From contig NW_005199363.1 in NCBI RefSeq assembly GCF_000372725.1, forward strand, positions 575,879 to 639,878: a stretch of DNA of 64,000 nt. The letters are read 5' to 3'. Below the pieces are notes generated by a model that worked only from the letters and a program-made list of their open reading frames with translations, searched no databases and was not told the DNA's origin. Shown here piece by piece: positions 1 through 9,715 of the stretch. The stretch comes from Emiliania huxleyi CCMP1516 (Eukaryota; Haptophyta; Isochrysidales; Noelaerhabdaceae). Every line of letters starts with the position of its first letter. Position 1 is the first letter of the stretch. A program made the translations under genes and the position numbers.

Positions 1-727
1 AGGGCGAGCCGCCGCCGCCGCCGCCATATACCATCAGCGACGACGACCGCGGCTCGCCCCAAACGCCAGGCGCTGGATCGGCAGTAGGGCTTGGGCGGCG
101 CAGCGTAGGCCTCGAGCCACACTAATCGCCGACAACCCCCCCTCATCGACGTGATGGCCGCACCCGCTGCCGGCCGATGCAAGCTGCCGCCTCCACCGCA
201 CCAGCGATACTGGCCGCGGCTCGCCGCCACGCGCCGGCTCGGAAGAGGGGCTATCGGCGGCGCAGCAGAGCGGCATGCGTCGTCATTCGAGCAGCACCCA
301 GGTCCCCTCTTCGACGTGACGGCCGCTCCCGGAGCCGGCCGGTGCGCGCCCGACCCACGCCCCCTCTCGCACCCCCCCGATCCCCCTGCGCGGCGGCCCC
401 TCCACTGCGCGCCGGCTCGAGCGCCTATTGCCAAATCACGACTTTCGAGCGCAGTGCGTGCGCCCCACACGTCACGCGAGCGCAGGAGAGTTTGCGGCAG
501 AGCAGTACCGTGTACTAGCCGGAGGCATCGCGCCGAAAACCCCGCGCATTCCGCCCCAACAGAGGCTCATGAGGCCCGGCTGTCGTTTAGCCACGATCGT
601 TACGAAATGTAGCCTTACCGGGGGAGGTCTCCAAGCTGTCTTGGGTGGTTTCTCCCCCCCCCCCCCCCCTTTGGCTGTGGCGGCACGGCCCATCCTGACG
701 CTCGCGGCGCTCTTGGCGGCGACGAAC
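1..727. other. GC-rich stretch without a convincing gene
   Basis: Open frames occur on both strands, but they are mutually overlapping, arginine/alanine/proline-rich and show no recognisable domain. This is typical of shadow frames in very GC-rich DNA. A homopolymer run of about 14 C sits at 657-670. I see no RNA gene and no clear promoter here. Confidence 0.5.
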
Positions 728-1138
728 ATGCGGAGCCCAGGTAGCGCCTGGGCAGGCCTCCTGATGGCCGCGCTGCGCGCGGTCGTCGTCCTCGGCGTGG
801 GCTCCGGTGCCCTCCACGCGCGCGCGTGCGACTCTGCGCACTTCTGCGCCCAGAAGCAGGATGCTTTCCTGCTGCAGGGTGCAGGAGGCGCTGCAGGATC
901 GCTCGCCGCTGCGCGATGCGGCTCGGGCGCCTCGACGCTCGGCCGCTCGGGCGGCGCGCTCGCCCCGGGCGAGTCTGCGCGGCCCGCGCGCGCAAGGCGC
1001 GCGCAAGCTGCTGCTGCTCCTGCTGCAGTGGCGGCTGCCTCCTTTTGCTCTTCGGCTGGTACGAGCCGGGCGGCGGAAGGCGGCGACGGATTGGGCGTTT
1101 GCTGGTGGCGCCTCGCTCGCGCTCAAGCCTGCTCCTAG
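728..1138 (+). CDS. possible small secreted protein (hypothetical)
   Basis: An ATG at 728 opens a 136-codon frame. Its first ~30 residues look like a signal peptide: MRSPGSAWAGLLMAALR, then a Val/Leu/Gly-rich stretch and ALHARACDS. A short Cys-containing piece with CDSAHFCAQ follows, then low-complexity Ala/Arg/Ser sequence. No family is recognised. The frame ends exactly where the transposon-end-like sequence begins (1136), so the C-terminus may be truncated or chance. Competing frames of similar length exist, so this may not be a gene. Confidence 0.22.
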   Translation: MRSPGSAWAGLLMAALRAVVVLGVGSGALHARACDSAHFCAQKQDAFLLQGAGGAAGSLAAARCGSGASTLGRSGGALAPGESARPARARRAQAAAAPAAVAAASFCSSAGTSRAAEGGDGLGVCWWRLARAQACS

Positions 1139-1212
1139 GGTTGTAAAACGTTAATTTGGGGCCTAACAGTTGCGCTAGTGTTGGCTGAAATCCTTAACGT
1201 TGTTCAAGCGGT
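1136..1212 (+). mobile_element. left-end fragment of hAT-like element
   Basis: The sequence from TAGGGTTGTAAAACGTTAA onward matches, with few differences over about 75 bp, the left end of the complete element at 48887-49256 (TAGAGCTGTCAAACGTTAA...). The similarity runs through the shared inner stretches CCTAACAGTTGC and GGCTGAAATCCTTAACG and fades near 1212. I found no matching right inverted repeat downstream, so this is a solo or truncated end, or one end of a longer relative. Confidence 0.65.
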
Positions 1213-1254
1213 GTTGGTTGCAGACAGATACAAGCGCACGCACCGCTGTGCGAA

Positions 1255-1990
1255 TGGAGCCGAAAGGCCACCTCGGTCAGAGTTACAACAAACAACCCGA
1301 CGTGGACGCGTGCAACATTGGCAGGGGCGGCAAGCGCTTTTCAGGCGATGTCAAGGTTGTCTGCCCCCTCACCAGCGGCGGGGAGCATGGTCGGAACGGC
1401 GCTTTTGTCGCCTTCGGCAACACCGAGGCGTTCTACCGGAACATGGTCGAGGGGCATGGGCCCTACCGCGCGGAGGGAGAGGGAGGCGAGGGGGAGGGGG
1501 AGGGGGATGGAGGGGAGTGTGAAGGGTATGGGGGCGAGGGAATGGAGGGAGAGAGGAAGAGCAAGGGCGAGAGGGGGCAGGGGACTGGTCGATGGCATAC
1601 TAGGGGGGGCAGGGTAGTGGGCGGCGATCGCCGCATACGAACCGTCCTATGGCGGCGAGTATCGCTACGCCAGGGAGGACAAGGACGTCGACGTGCGGCT
1701 GCTGCTGTTCGAGTCGTTCGGTGGGTTTGGGAAGGGGGTCGGCGAGATCCTCTGCACCTCTGGGGGGCGGCGAACGCGCTGCAGAACAAGCTGACGCGGG
1801 CCCAGTACCTCGATGAGGTGACTTGGACCACCAAGAGCTGGCTGGGGCTGCAGAAGCAGCGCATCTCAGTCGTTCTTCACACGGCCATCGCAGAGCAGAT
1901 TGTGAATGAGCTTGCCAGCGGCGAGGGCCGCGGTCGAGTGCACGGAGCTAAGTGCCTCGCCGTCCTCGCGGGCTACCTACCTCGCGGGAG
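1255..1990 (+). pseudogene. degenerate copy of a dispersed ORF family (retroelement-like)
   Basis: Coding-looking pieces lie in more than one frame. One is MEPKGHLGQSYNKQPDVDAC... (1255-1470). A Gly/Glu low-complexity run (1470-1600) follows. Next is a piece with VRLLLFESFGGFGKGV (~1690-1740), and in another frame LDEVTWTTKSWLGLQKQR...VNELA...VHGAKC (~1810-1960). The last two pieces are homologous to minus-strand sequence at about 26683-26950 and, more distantly, 23430-23690. The pattern LLFE-FG-x-G-V, then (D)xxTWxxxxW, then QRxSVxLxxAxAxE reminds me of the tail of LINE-type reverse-transcriptase ORFs in algae. That is from memory and not proven. Frame breaks indicate a dead copy. Confidence 0.5.
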
Positions 1991-2011
1991 TCGCTTAGGC
2001 GGCTCCAGTGG

Positions 2012-2070
2012 TGTACCTGTGTTAGTGCCAGTGCGCGCCAGTCCCGTGCCCAGTGCTGTGCGCACTTGGA
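2012..2070 (+). repeat. dispersed repeat, copy 1 of 3
   Basis: A block beginning GTGTACCTGTGTTAGTGCC and continuing through the CGCGCCAGTCCCGTGCCC region recurs at 23204-23290 (same strand) and 26943-27080 (opposite strand). Two copies lie next to the retroelement-like family and one lies just upstream of the ferredoxin-domain gene. The repeat often ends near an AATTCTTTT-type motif. Confidence 0.6.
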
Positions 2071-2119
2071 GCACTTGGAGTGCAATCTTTTCACCGCAGA
2101 TGCGGTGCCACGGTTTTAA

Positions 2120-2126
2120 AATTCTT
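2120..2126 (+). promoter_or_regulatory. AATTCTT motif upstream of the 72-aa-repeat gene
   Basis: AATTCTT lies 73-79 bases before the ATG at 2199, within TTTTAAAATTCTTTTGG. The same 7-mer or its complement lies shortly upstream of several other starts in this window, so it is a candidate promoter or TSS element. Confidence 0.35.
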
Positions 2127-2198
2127 TTGGAGGCATTCTGCAGCCGGCGCTCTAGCATTTCAGCCTCCGCGGGCGCAGCCAGAGTTTTAGAGCCCGAA

Positions 2199-5140
2199 AT
2201 GGCCAGCGGCGCTCGGCCAGCCTTGCCGGGCGGTCACGAGCTTGGCGACCAGCTGTACTACACGGGCTCGAGCCAGACGTTTGAGAGTGGCAATAAGCTC
2301 ACGCACGGCCAGTCGGGCGAGGTCGTCGGCCCCGCGACCGGCAAGCACCAAGGCAACGGCCTGCAAATGTTGTTTCCAGGGAACAAAGGCTCCATAAACT
2401 GCTCTCTGCTCAGGCTCAGCCGCGAGGAGCCGCCGCCTCTGCCGGGCGGTCACGAGACCGGCGACCGTACTGGACGGGCTCGAGCCATTCGTTTGAGAGT
2501 GGCGATACGCTCACGCACGGCCAGCAGGGCGAGGTCGTCGGCCCCGCGACCGGCGCGCACCAAGGCAACGGCCTGCAGGTGCTGTTTCCAGGGAACAAAG
2601 GCTCCATAAACTGCTATCTGCCCCAGCTCAGCCTCGAGAAGCCGCCGCCTCTGCCGGGCGGTCACGAGCTTGGCGACCAGCTGTACTACGCGGGCTCGAA
2701 CCAGACGTTTGAGAGTGGCGATAAGCTCGTGCACGGCCAGTCGGGCGAGGTCGTCGGCCCCGCGACCGATTTTCACCAAGGCAACGGCCTGCAAATGCTG
2801 TTTCCAGGGAACAAAGGGCACGTAGACTGCTATCTGCCCCAGCTTAGCCGCGAGAAGCCGCCGCCTCTGCCGGGCGGTCACGAGCTTGGCGACCAGCTGT
2901 ACTGGACGGGCTCGAGCCATTCGTTTGAGAGTGGCAATAAGCTCACGCACGGCCAGCAGGGCGAGGTCGTCGGCCCTGCGACCGGCGAGCACCAAGGCAA
3001 CGGCCTGAAGATGCGGTTTCCAGGGAACAAAGACTCCATAAACTGCTCTCTGCTCAGGCTCAGCCGCGAGAAGCCGCCGCCTCTGCCGGGCGGTCACGAG
3101 CCCGGCGACCAGCTGTACTACGCGGGCTCGAACCAGTCGTTCAAGTCTGGAAACAAGCTCGTGCACGGCCAGCAGGGCGAGGTCGTCGGCCCCGCGACCT
3201 GCGAGCACCAAGGCAACGGCCTGAAGATGCGGTTTCCAGGGAACAAAGACTCCATAAACTGCGCTCTGCCCCAGCTCAGCATCGAAAAGCCGCCGCCGTT
3301 TCCCGGCGGTCACGAGATTGGCGACCGGCTGTACTGGACGGGCTCGAACCAGTCGTTTGAGAGTGGCGATACGATCGTGCACGGCCAGCAGGGCGAGGTC
3401 GTCGGCCCCGCGACCGGCGAGCACCAAGGCAATGGCCTGCAGCTTCTCTTCCCAGGGAACAAAGGCTGGATAGAATGCGGACTCGCCTCGCTGTCCCACG
3501 AGCTGAGCCTGCCCGGTGGCTTCAGAGTGGGAGAGGAGCTCTACTTTATTGGCGGCGGGTTCGTCGACGAGCAGGGGGACAAGGCCGTGTTTGGCTGCCG
3601 AGGATCGGTCACTGGCCCAGCCCGCAACGGCGACGCTGACGCTGTTTCCATGTCTTTCTCCGGCAACCGAGGGGACGTGCACTGCCGGGCCGAAGAGCTC
3701 AGCCGCGAGCCGGCGCCCTCGCTTCCCGGCGGCTTCGTTCTCGGCGAGCATCTCTACTTCACCGGAGAGGACCAGATCGTCGGGCGCGGCATCCTCGTGC
3801 GCGGCTCGCGTGGTGAGGTGGTGGGCCTGGGTTTGGAGCCGGACAGCCTCGCGATGCGCTTTTCGAACAAGGTCTTGTTTTCCGGTAACCAGCCGGTCAA
3901 CATCGCCTCCCTGAGCCGTGACGATCCGTGCGCCGTGTCGTCCGTGCCCGAGAATGTATTGCGAGCGCGCCGAGCGCTTGCCGCGCGCAGGGAGGAGCAG
4001 GAGCGGGCTGCGGCAGCGGCGGCGTCGCAGACGGCAGAGGACATTGCAGCGGAGGCAGAGCGGCGGCAGCAGCTGGCGGCGGAGCTCCTGGAGGAGGAAG
4101 CTGCGGCCAGGGCTCCGCCTCCACTTCAGGAGGCGGGACGGAGGAGGAGGAGGAAGAAGAAGCAGAGCGGCTTTCGCGGGTCGAAGAGCAGCGCAACCGA
4201 AGGAGCAGAGGGATCGGCTGACTGCGGCGACTCCACCACCTCAAGGGCGGCGCCAGCGCGCGAGTCGGCTTCAGAGAGCGACGAGGAGGAGCGCGTGACG
4301 CCAGCCGAGGAGGCGCGACGGGCGGAGGAGTCGGAGCGGGCGGCGCAGCGAGAGAGGCAGGCGAGGCTGCTCGAGGCAGCGCGGCGGGAGAGGGAGGAGC
4401 GTTTGGAGAGGGAGGCTAGGGCCGAGGCCGCGGCCGCGGCTGCGGCGGAGAGCGAGGCTCGCGGCAGGCGACAGCAGGCGGCGCGAGCGGCGGAGGAGGA
4501 GCGGAAGCGAGCAGCGCGGGCGGCGCTGGTGGACGAGATGGAGGCGCAGGCGCGGCAGGAGGAGGCGGCGCGGGCCGGGGCACAGCTGAGGACGACGCAG
4601 GCTGAGCAGTCCAGCACGCGCTCGGCGATCGAGCAGGCGCTCTCCCAGGCTAGGTCAGACGCGGCGGCGGCGAGGGTTCGCGAGGCGACGGCGGGGTCAG
4701 AGGCGGAACGGGCGAGGTCAGAGGCGGAACGGGCGAGGTTAGAGGCGGAGGCGGCGAGGGCGAGGGAGCAAGAGGCGAGGGGGCGGAAGGAGGCGGCGAC
4801 GGCAGAGGCGGAGGCGGCGACGGCACGCGAGGAGGCGCTCACCATGCGACTCGCGGCGCTCGAGCTAGGACCTCCACCGGCCGCCCCGCCACCGGCAACC
4901 GCAAACAACGCTGTGGGGGGAGGCGTCGGAGGCACCTTCCACGGCGCCACGCTGCCGCAGAAGGTCTCGCGGATCTGTGCGCATTTGGGGCTGGACGCGC
5001 GCTCCTCGCTCTCTGCGGCGGTGGCGGCGGCGAACGAGAGCACAGGGGTCGCCGCTGAGGGAGGGCTTCTGCAGCAGGTGGACCGGCTGATCGCGCTGCT
5101 GTTTTGGGAGCCGCAGGGGAGCGCTCCGGAGGTGAGGTAA
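2199..5140 (+). CDS. 72-aa tandem-repeat protein with Ala-rich coiled coil; one frameshift
   Basis: From the ATG at 2199 the product starts MASGARPALPGGHELGDQLY. It has about eight tandem units of ~72 residues (216 bp), each with LPGGxExGDxLY, GSxQxFESGxxLxHGQ, GEVVGPAT, HQGNGL and FPGNKGxIxC. Units begin near 2223, 2439, 2651, 2867, 3083, 3299, 3509 and 3722. Unit 2 is 212 bp instead of 216, so four bases are missing near 2463-2470 (GGCGACCGTACTGG against the other units) and the reading frame shifts. Downstream units are open from about 2470. After ~3900 comes an Ala/Glu/Arg-rich coiled coil (to ~4860), then a tail with KVSRICAHLGLDARSS. The unit resembles small beta-barrel SH3-like repeats. 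The final GAG-GTGAGG-TAA may be a splice donor rather than a true stop, because an introner-like repeat starts there. Function unknown. Confidence 0.75.
2223..3910 (+). repeat. tandem array of 216-bp coding units
   Basis: Six consecutive units keep an exact 216-bp period except for a 4-bp loss in the second. The last two are 210-213 bp and more diverged. High nucleotide similarity between units 1-6, including silent positions, suggests recent expansion or gene conversion. Confidence 0.85.
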
Positions 5141-5225
5141 GGTAAGGTCTCTAAGAAAGCCGTATAGGTTAACTTCGTCTCCACACACACAAGGTGGTGG
5201 GGGGCAAGTGGGGGGGCGACCATAG
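5132..5225 (-). other. introner-like family A, copy A1 (reverse to the host gene)
   Basis: On the minus strand this reads as a C-rich block, then TTGTGTGTGTGGAGACG, AAGTTAACC, and a tail of CCTTACC repeats, matching copies at 32196-32293, 38242-38321 and 55937-56019. Read with the host gene (plus strand) it begins GTGAGGTAAGG and ends CATAG, so it could itself be a GT-AG intron of 94 bp that removes the apparent stop codon at 5138-5140. Confidence 0.5.
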
Positions 5226-6125
5226 TCTGAGGGTTAGGTTTCTGGAGCCTCGGGTGCTTTTACGCTTTTGATCGGGTCAGGGGAGAGTGCGACTTTTACC
5301 ACTTTGGTCGTCTCGGAGCGCCCAACTTTTAGCATTTTTCAAAAATTTCTTCGGCGCTGCGCGCCGGGTGCAGCAAGTACTAGCTATCGTCCCGCAAACC
5401 GCGGCAAAGTAGTTCCCGCACACTATGGCTAAAAAAATGCTGCCGCTCGCCTCGAAAGCGCCCGCCGGTGTGTGCCCAAACATGTAGCGCTACAAGTGTT
5501 TGTGACACATAAGGACGCATCCTCCCACAACACTTCACCCGCTGGCTTGGTTGCAGCTCTGCCGACCATCTGCCGGCTTGGGGGGGCTACGGTGGCATTC
5601 GCCGGAGAGTAGAATGTCCAATATTTTCGCGCGCCTGCGGCGGCGCGACTTTTACCATTTTGCCCCGGACGGGCGCGGGCGGGCCCACTTTTGTCGTTTT
5701 GCCCCAAATCTACGGCTAGCCGTGCTTTTAGCGTTTTGACCCAAATCGGCCGAACTTTTAGGATACCCTCAGACTATGGGGGCAACCTGGTTTGTGGACC
5801 TCCCGCACCTGTCCTGACAGTCCTGACAGAGTCCTGACAGAGTCCTGACAGAGTCCTGACAGAGTCCTGACAGAGTCCTGACAGAGTCCTGGCGGGGTCC
5901 TGACGGCGCACGGTCTTCACAGTGCTCACAAGTGCCTCCGACGAGACCTCCACCTTCCTTCACTGCAACCCTCCTTCCCCTCCCCCCCAGCAGTGAATGA
6001 TAGACGCCCAGCCCCCCTTTCGACCGTGCGCGCCCTCTGCGGAATCGTCCTGATGGGGCAGTCCTGACGCAAACTTGAGAGTCCTGACAGAAACTTGAGA
6101 GTCCTGACAGAAACTTAGAGTCCTT
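5226..6125. repeat. intergenic low-complexity region with GTCCTGACAGA minisatellite
   Basis: Between 5270 and 5765 there are degenerate repeats of an ACTTTTACCATTTT type amid GC-rich spacers. At 5810-5895 and 6060-6122 a short unit (AGTCCTGACAG) is tandemly repeated. The same unit returns at 6790-6870. I see no supported gene. The minus-strand open frame full of LSGLCQDSVRT is a translation of the minisatellite. Confidence 0.7.
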
Positions 6126-6319
6126 ACAGACAAAAGAAATCACCCTCACTCTCGCGCCACTCGGCTCGACCATGAAAGCGCACAAGCAAGAGGCGCGGCC
6201 ATGGTGCAGGCAACGTTACAGCCGGCAACGTGCAAGAAGGCAGCAAAGCTCGGCCACGACGTCCATGGCCCGCGCCCCCCCGATTTGCCACCGGCGGCCT
6301 GCAGGCCAGCGCCGAGCAG

Positions 6320-6445
6320 CGGACCGACTGCTGACCGACTGCTGACCGACTGCTGACCGAGGCAGCGCCCACGGCAGCGCCCACAGCAGCGCCCACGGCA
6401 GCACCCACGACAGCACCCACGACAACGCCCACGGCAGCGCACACG
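6320..6445. repeat. two short minisatellites
   Basis: Three or so copies of GACCGACTGCT (6320-6360) are followed by about seven copies of a 12-bp CAGCGCCCACGG-type unit (6360-6445). Minus-strand frames over this stretch (repeated VGAAVGAAVG) are repeat translations. Confidence 0.75.
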
Positions 6446-6777
6446 GCTTGGCTGGCCATGTCAGCCGCGCAGGGACCCTCCCGCGGGTCCAACCCGAAGC
6501 GCTCGACCGCTCGACGGCGCAAGTCGGCTGACGGAGCGAGCCGCATAGCCCTCCAGTGCTCACCGCAGGATCAGGCCCGACCGGCCCACGCTCACGGCCT
6601 GGCCTGCCTGTGGACCAGCAAACTCGTTGGCTGTACGCGAGCAAAGAGCTGCGTGGCTGGGTTGTGAGCATACCGTCCCCGTTGCGCCCTTTCCCTCAGT
6701 GGAGGGCCGTCCCTGCCCTCGGGAGTAACTCGACTGTACACCCCTCCCTACTCTCTAGCTAAGGGCTCTGTTCACAG

Positions 6778-6870
6778 CGGGGGGGCAGTGGTTGTCCTGG
6801 CGGAGTCCTGGCGGAGTCCTGACAGAGTCCTGACAGAGTCCTGACGGAGTCCTGACAGAGTCCTGACGGC
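6778..6870. repeat. GTCCTGACAGA minisatellite, second locus
   Basis: About seven copies of the GAGTCCTGACA-type unit, the same family as at 5810 and 6060. It sits just before the assembly gap on the downstream side of the kinase-like fragment, so it may be intronic. Confidence 0.65.
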
Positions 6871-6966
6871 CTATTTTGGAGGTTTTCAACTTTGAGGTAT
6901 TGTTACTATGTGAGGGTGAAATGAATGAATCAGTTCTTTGGGACAGTGCAATCCTTTTAATATACC

Positions 6967-7066
6967 NNNNNNNNNNNNNNNNNNNNNNNNNNNNNNNNNN
7001 NNNNNNNNNNNNNNNNNNNNNNNNNNNNNNNNNNNNNNNNNNNNNNNNNNNNNNNNNNNNNNNNNN
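6967..7066. other. assembly gap (100 N)
   Basis: A run of exactly 100 N, so the true distance is unknown. It removes the C-terminal part of the protein-kinase domain encoded on the minus strand. Confidence 0.99.
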
Positions 7067-7700
7067 GGGAGAAAGAGGAGGAGGTCTCAGCCCCCGCCGC
7101 AGGCTCCACCCGCCCTTCATCGGCCGCAGGGCGCGCCAGCGCCGCGAGCAAGCCGCGCAGCAGGTGCCGGACCGTGTCGGCGGGCATGCCGCTCGGGCAG
7201 TCGAGCGCGACCTTGGCGAGGTCTCCGCCCGGCGCGAGCGACATGAGCAGCACCTCCCGCTCGGGCTCGGAGCGGAGGCCGCGCAGCTCGACGACGTGCG
7301 CGTGCTCGCCCACCCGCCGCAGCGCCCTCGCCTCGCGCCGCAGCGACTCGACCGCGACGTCGCCAGGCACGGAGCGGCCGCCGATCCACACCCACCTCCC
7401 GCGCACAACCACCTTGGCCGCGAGGGGCGCCGCGCTGCCCTGCACGCAGCAGGCGTAGCACGTGGCGAACGCGCCTTGTCCGAGCTTGGAGCCGAGCGCG
7501 TACGGCGCGTCCGCCGCCGCCTCCGCACCCGCTGCCGCCTGTGCCGCCTCGGCCGCCTCCACCCCCGTCTCCGCCGCCTTCCCCGCCGCCGTCTCCGCCG
7601 CCGTCTCCGCGCCTTTCTGGCGGTCGCGCGAGGCTGCGGAGGGGATGCCCTCCCTCACCGCGAGCGTCGCGAGCTGCCTGCGACGCGGCGCCGGGCTCGG
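7067..7700 (-). CDS. protein kinase N-lobe, truncated by the gap
   Basis: The minus-strand frame gives a low-complexity Ala/Glu linker, then YALGSKLGQGAFATCYAC (glycine-rich loop GxGxFA), AAKVVVRG (the Lys of the VAIK motif), ESLRREARALRRV (the alpha-C Glu), HVVELRGL, and a hinge-like REVLLMSLAPGGDL. The sequence then runs into the gap, so the catalytic HRD and DFG motifs cannot be seen. The frame is open toward the phosphatase gene on the same strand (7706-8269) with only a short spacer. A fused phosphatase-kinase transcript joined by an intron is possible but not shown. Confidence 0.65.
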
Positions 7701-7705
7701 GCGGG

Positions 7706-8269
7706 TCAGGCTGCCCACTCCTCTCCACTGCGGCGCCGCTCTCTCCTCTCCGCTCGCCGTCGGAAGGTCTTGTTCTTGAGGATGAAGGGCCGCAGCGCAA
7801 AGCACCGCGCGACGAGCGGCTCGAGCGGCTCCCGCGTCGTCACCAGAAGAGCCGCGATGGCAAAGCTGGCAGAGCGGTTGGAGCCGGCGAAGCAGTGCAC
7901 GAGCACGCGGCCGGAGCGGCGCGCGCCGCTCGTCTCGGCCTCGACAAAGGCGAGGACCGCGTCGAGGTGCTGCCACAGGTCGTAGCCGGCGATATCCTCG
8001 CAGCCGTCCAGAGCGAGGTAGGCGATGCCGCGAGCTGCGTACATGGCGCGGCAGTCGTGCGCGCCGGCGGGCGCGCAGTTGACCACGGCCGTCACGCCTC
8101 TCTCGACCAGCCGGTCCACGGCAAACGCATGCTGCGCCGCGCCACACAGGACGTGCTCGGCAAAGGCCGCAGGCTCGTCGTCCTCGATCCGGTGGCGAGG
8201 CGGCGTCACGATGCGCTCGAGCGCAGCCTCGAGCTCGTCGACGGCGGGATCGCTCACGAGAGCGGCCAT
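7706..8269 (-). CDS. dual-specificity protein phosphatase
   Basis: The start at 8269 gives MAALVSDPAVDELEAAL. Conserved features include VLVHCFAGSNRSASFAIAAL, with the HCx5R active-site loop, preceded by an acidic segment (LDGCEDIAGYDLW) where the general-acid Asp of DSPs is expected. The RPFILKNKTF tail is typical of the family. Length to the stop is 187 aa, close to a minimal DSP domain (~150 aa). It removes phosphate from Tyr/Ser/Thr residues. The last ~20 Arg-rich residues may be read-through into an intron leading to the kinase segment. It lies head-to-head with the gene at 8421, sharing a ~150-bp intergenic region. Confidence 0.82.
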   Translation of the reverse strand: MAALVSDPAVDELEAALERIVTPPRHRIEDDEPAAFAEHVLCGAAQHAFAVDRLVERGVTAVVNCAPAGAHDCRAMYAARGIAYLALDGCEDIAGYDLWQHLDAVLAFVEAETSGARRSGRVLVHCFAGSNRSASFAIAALLVTTREPLEPLVARCFALRPFILKNKTFRRRAERRERRRSGEEWAA

Positions 8270-8308
8270 GGGCTCGCTCCGACAGCTCCCCTGCGCCGAC
8301 ACCTCGCA

Positions 8309-8315
8309 ATTCTTT
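8309..8315 (-). promoter_or_regulatory. AATTCTT motif in a shared bidirectional promoter
   Basis: The motif lies 40-46 bases upstream of the phosphatase start (8269, minus) and about 106 bases upstream of the divergent start at 8421 (plus). The intergenic region 8270-8420 is the only room for both promoters. Confidence 0.35.
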
Positions 8316-8420
8316 TTCTTAGCTAGAAGAACGAGGGAAAAGGAAAATTTCCCCCATCTTGACACGCCCTGGGTGCTCGAGCAAAAGGCGCGCTGCGCTC
8401 CTCGCGACTGCCTTTTCCCC

Positions 8421-9368
8421 ATGAACGGCACACGCAGCAGCGAGGGCGGCGATCGTCTCTACCCGCGACTTGTGGGGTGGAGATTCGAGTGGGCACGCTC
8501 GCTTCGCGTCGCTCCGGAGGCTCTCGTGAGCGAGGACCTGCTGCGAGCCATTGCAGACGCCGAGGCGGCACCGTCGGCCGACGTCTGGAAGATTGCCGAG
8601 ACCAATCCCGTCTCCAACGGTCTTCGAGAAGCGGGCGGCTTTGCAGCGCCAGGCGTCACCGAGGCGCAGGCTGCAGATGCGGCGCGCTCGCTCTCGCTGC
8701 TGCTCGCACTTTGGAAGGCTGAGCGGACCATCTACGCAGACGCCGAGGCGCTGGTCAAGCTGCGTCCCGACCTCACTCTGAATGAGATTCGCCGCTTCCT
8801 GGAGCACAAGCGCGGCTTCGAGCCCGGCGCTCTTCTGCCGTGCGGCGACGCCATCCTCGCCGCAATCCTCGCCACCCCGATCCCCGCGGCTGCTCCAGCT
8901 CGGGCAGGCAGCGGGAGGCGGAGCAACACCTCCGTCCAGCTCGGCCAGGAGTGGCCGCGCAGTAGCACCGGTCACGGTACCGGTCCTGGGGGCATTTACC
9001 ACCGCCCAGGGGTTGCGCGGGTCTCTCCCACGCGAGTTGCGCGAGTGTCTCCCACGCCCATGCCGGCATCTGCACGGCCATCTGCGAGCCCCGCTACTGT
9101 ACCGGCACCCCGCCGCGCGCAGTCGGCCTCCGCTCGGCCGGCCTCGACGCCGGCAACGGCAGCGCGCAGGCGGCGCATGAGGGATGGGCGCCGGCCGGAG
9201 GGGCGAAACAGGGGCACCTCTGCGATGGGCAACGCTCCCGTCCGATCCGAGGAGGAGGCACGTGAGGCGATGGCGGGGCGAGCCCTGCGCGACATCATGG
9301 CGTCAGAACGGGCTGCCATCCGAACGATGAGCACGATGCGCACGACCCCCCCGCGGCACAGGTCTTGA
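8421..9368 (+). CDS. unknown protein, divergent to the phosphatase gene
   Basis: The ATG at 8421 opens 315 codons (MNGTRSSEGGDRLYPRLVGW...). The first ~150 residues look like a folded, mostly helical domain (EDLLRAIADAEAAPSADVWK, RSLSLLLALWKAERTIYADA, LTLNEIRRFLEHKRGFEPG). The rest is disordered, Arg/Ser/Pro-rich with short repeats (GVARVSPTRVARVSPTP). I do not recognise a family. The conserved-looking N-terminal part and the compact divergent arrangement support a real gene. Confidence 0.6.
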   Translation: MNGTRSSEGGDRLYPRLVGWRFEWARSLRVAPEALVSEDLLRAIADAEAAPSADVWKIAETNPVSNGLREAGGFAAPGVTEAQAADAARSLSLLLALWKAERTIYADAEALVKLRPDLTLNEIRRFLEHKRGFEPGALLPCGDAILAAILATPIPAAAPARAGSGRRSNTSVQLGQEWPRSSTGHGTGPGGIYHRPGVARVSPTRVARVSPTPMPASARPSASPATVPAPRRAQSASARPASTPATAARRRRMRDGRRPEGRNRGTSAMGNAPVRSEEEAREAMAGRALRDIMASERAAIRTMSTMRTTPPRHRS

Positions 9369-9715
9369 TCCCACGCGACGCGAGGGGCGGCGCTCGGCAG
9401 TCCGCTCGGCGGGCAAGTGGCGAGTGCACCCAAGCGCAGGGGGACGAGCCGGCACGCCAGCGGGGCACAGCACAGAGAGACGTGCATGTTGATATAGCTA
9501 CCTCCAGACCCATGTGATATTGTCTTGTGTCGAATAGAGACGAGAGGGTCCGATAGTGGTTTCAAAAAACTTCGGGCTTCGGGAAAAACTTCCCTTCACC
9601 CTTCCCCCGTGCTCGCGGCTGCGGAAAAGGAAGCGCTCAAGCCTCAACCACGTAGGCCTCTCAGAGTTAGAGCCGTAGCGCTCTACGGCTCTACCGTCTA
9701 GCAGCATGCGTGACT

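Noticed and set aside
1136..5140. A full autonomous hAT element starting at 1136
   Set aside because: No matching right inverted repeat and no transposase motifs were found in the following sequence.
4126..5223. 365-aa minus-strand frame opposite the repeat protein
   Set aside because: It is antisense to the coiled-coil part of a clear plus-strand gene and is Ser/Ala-rich, as expected for the reverse of Ala/Glu codons.
5810..6122. Coding repeats reading LSGLCQDSVRT on the minus strand
   Set aside because: This is the translation of a short minisatellite in one frame, with no domain and no start context.
6146..6671. Minus frames with repeated CRGRC or GAAVG strings
   Set aside because: They lie on minisatellites in several overlapping frames; none has a domain.
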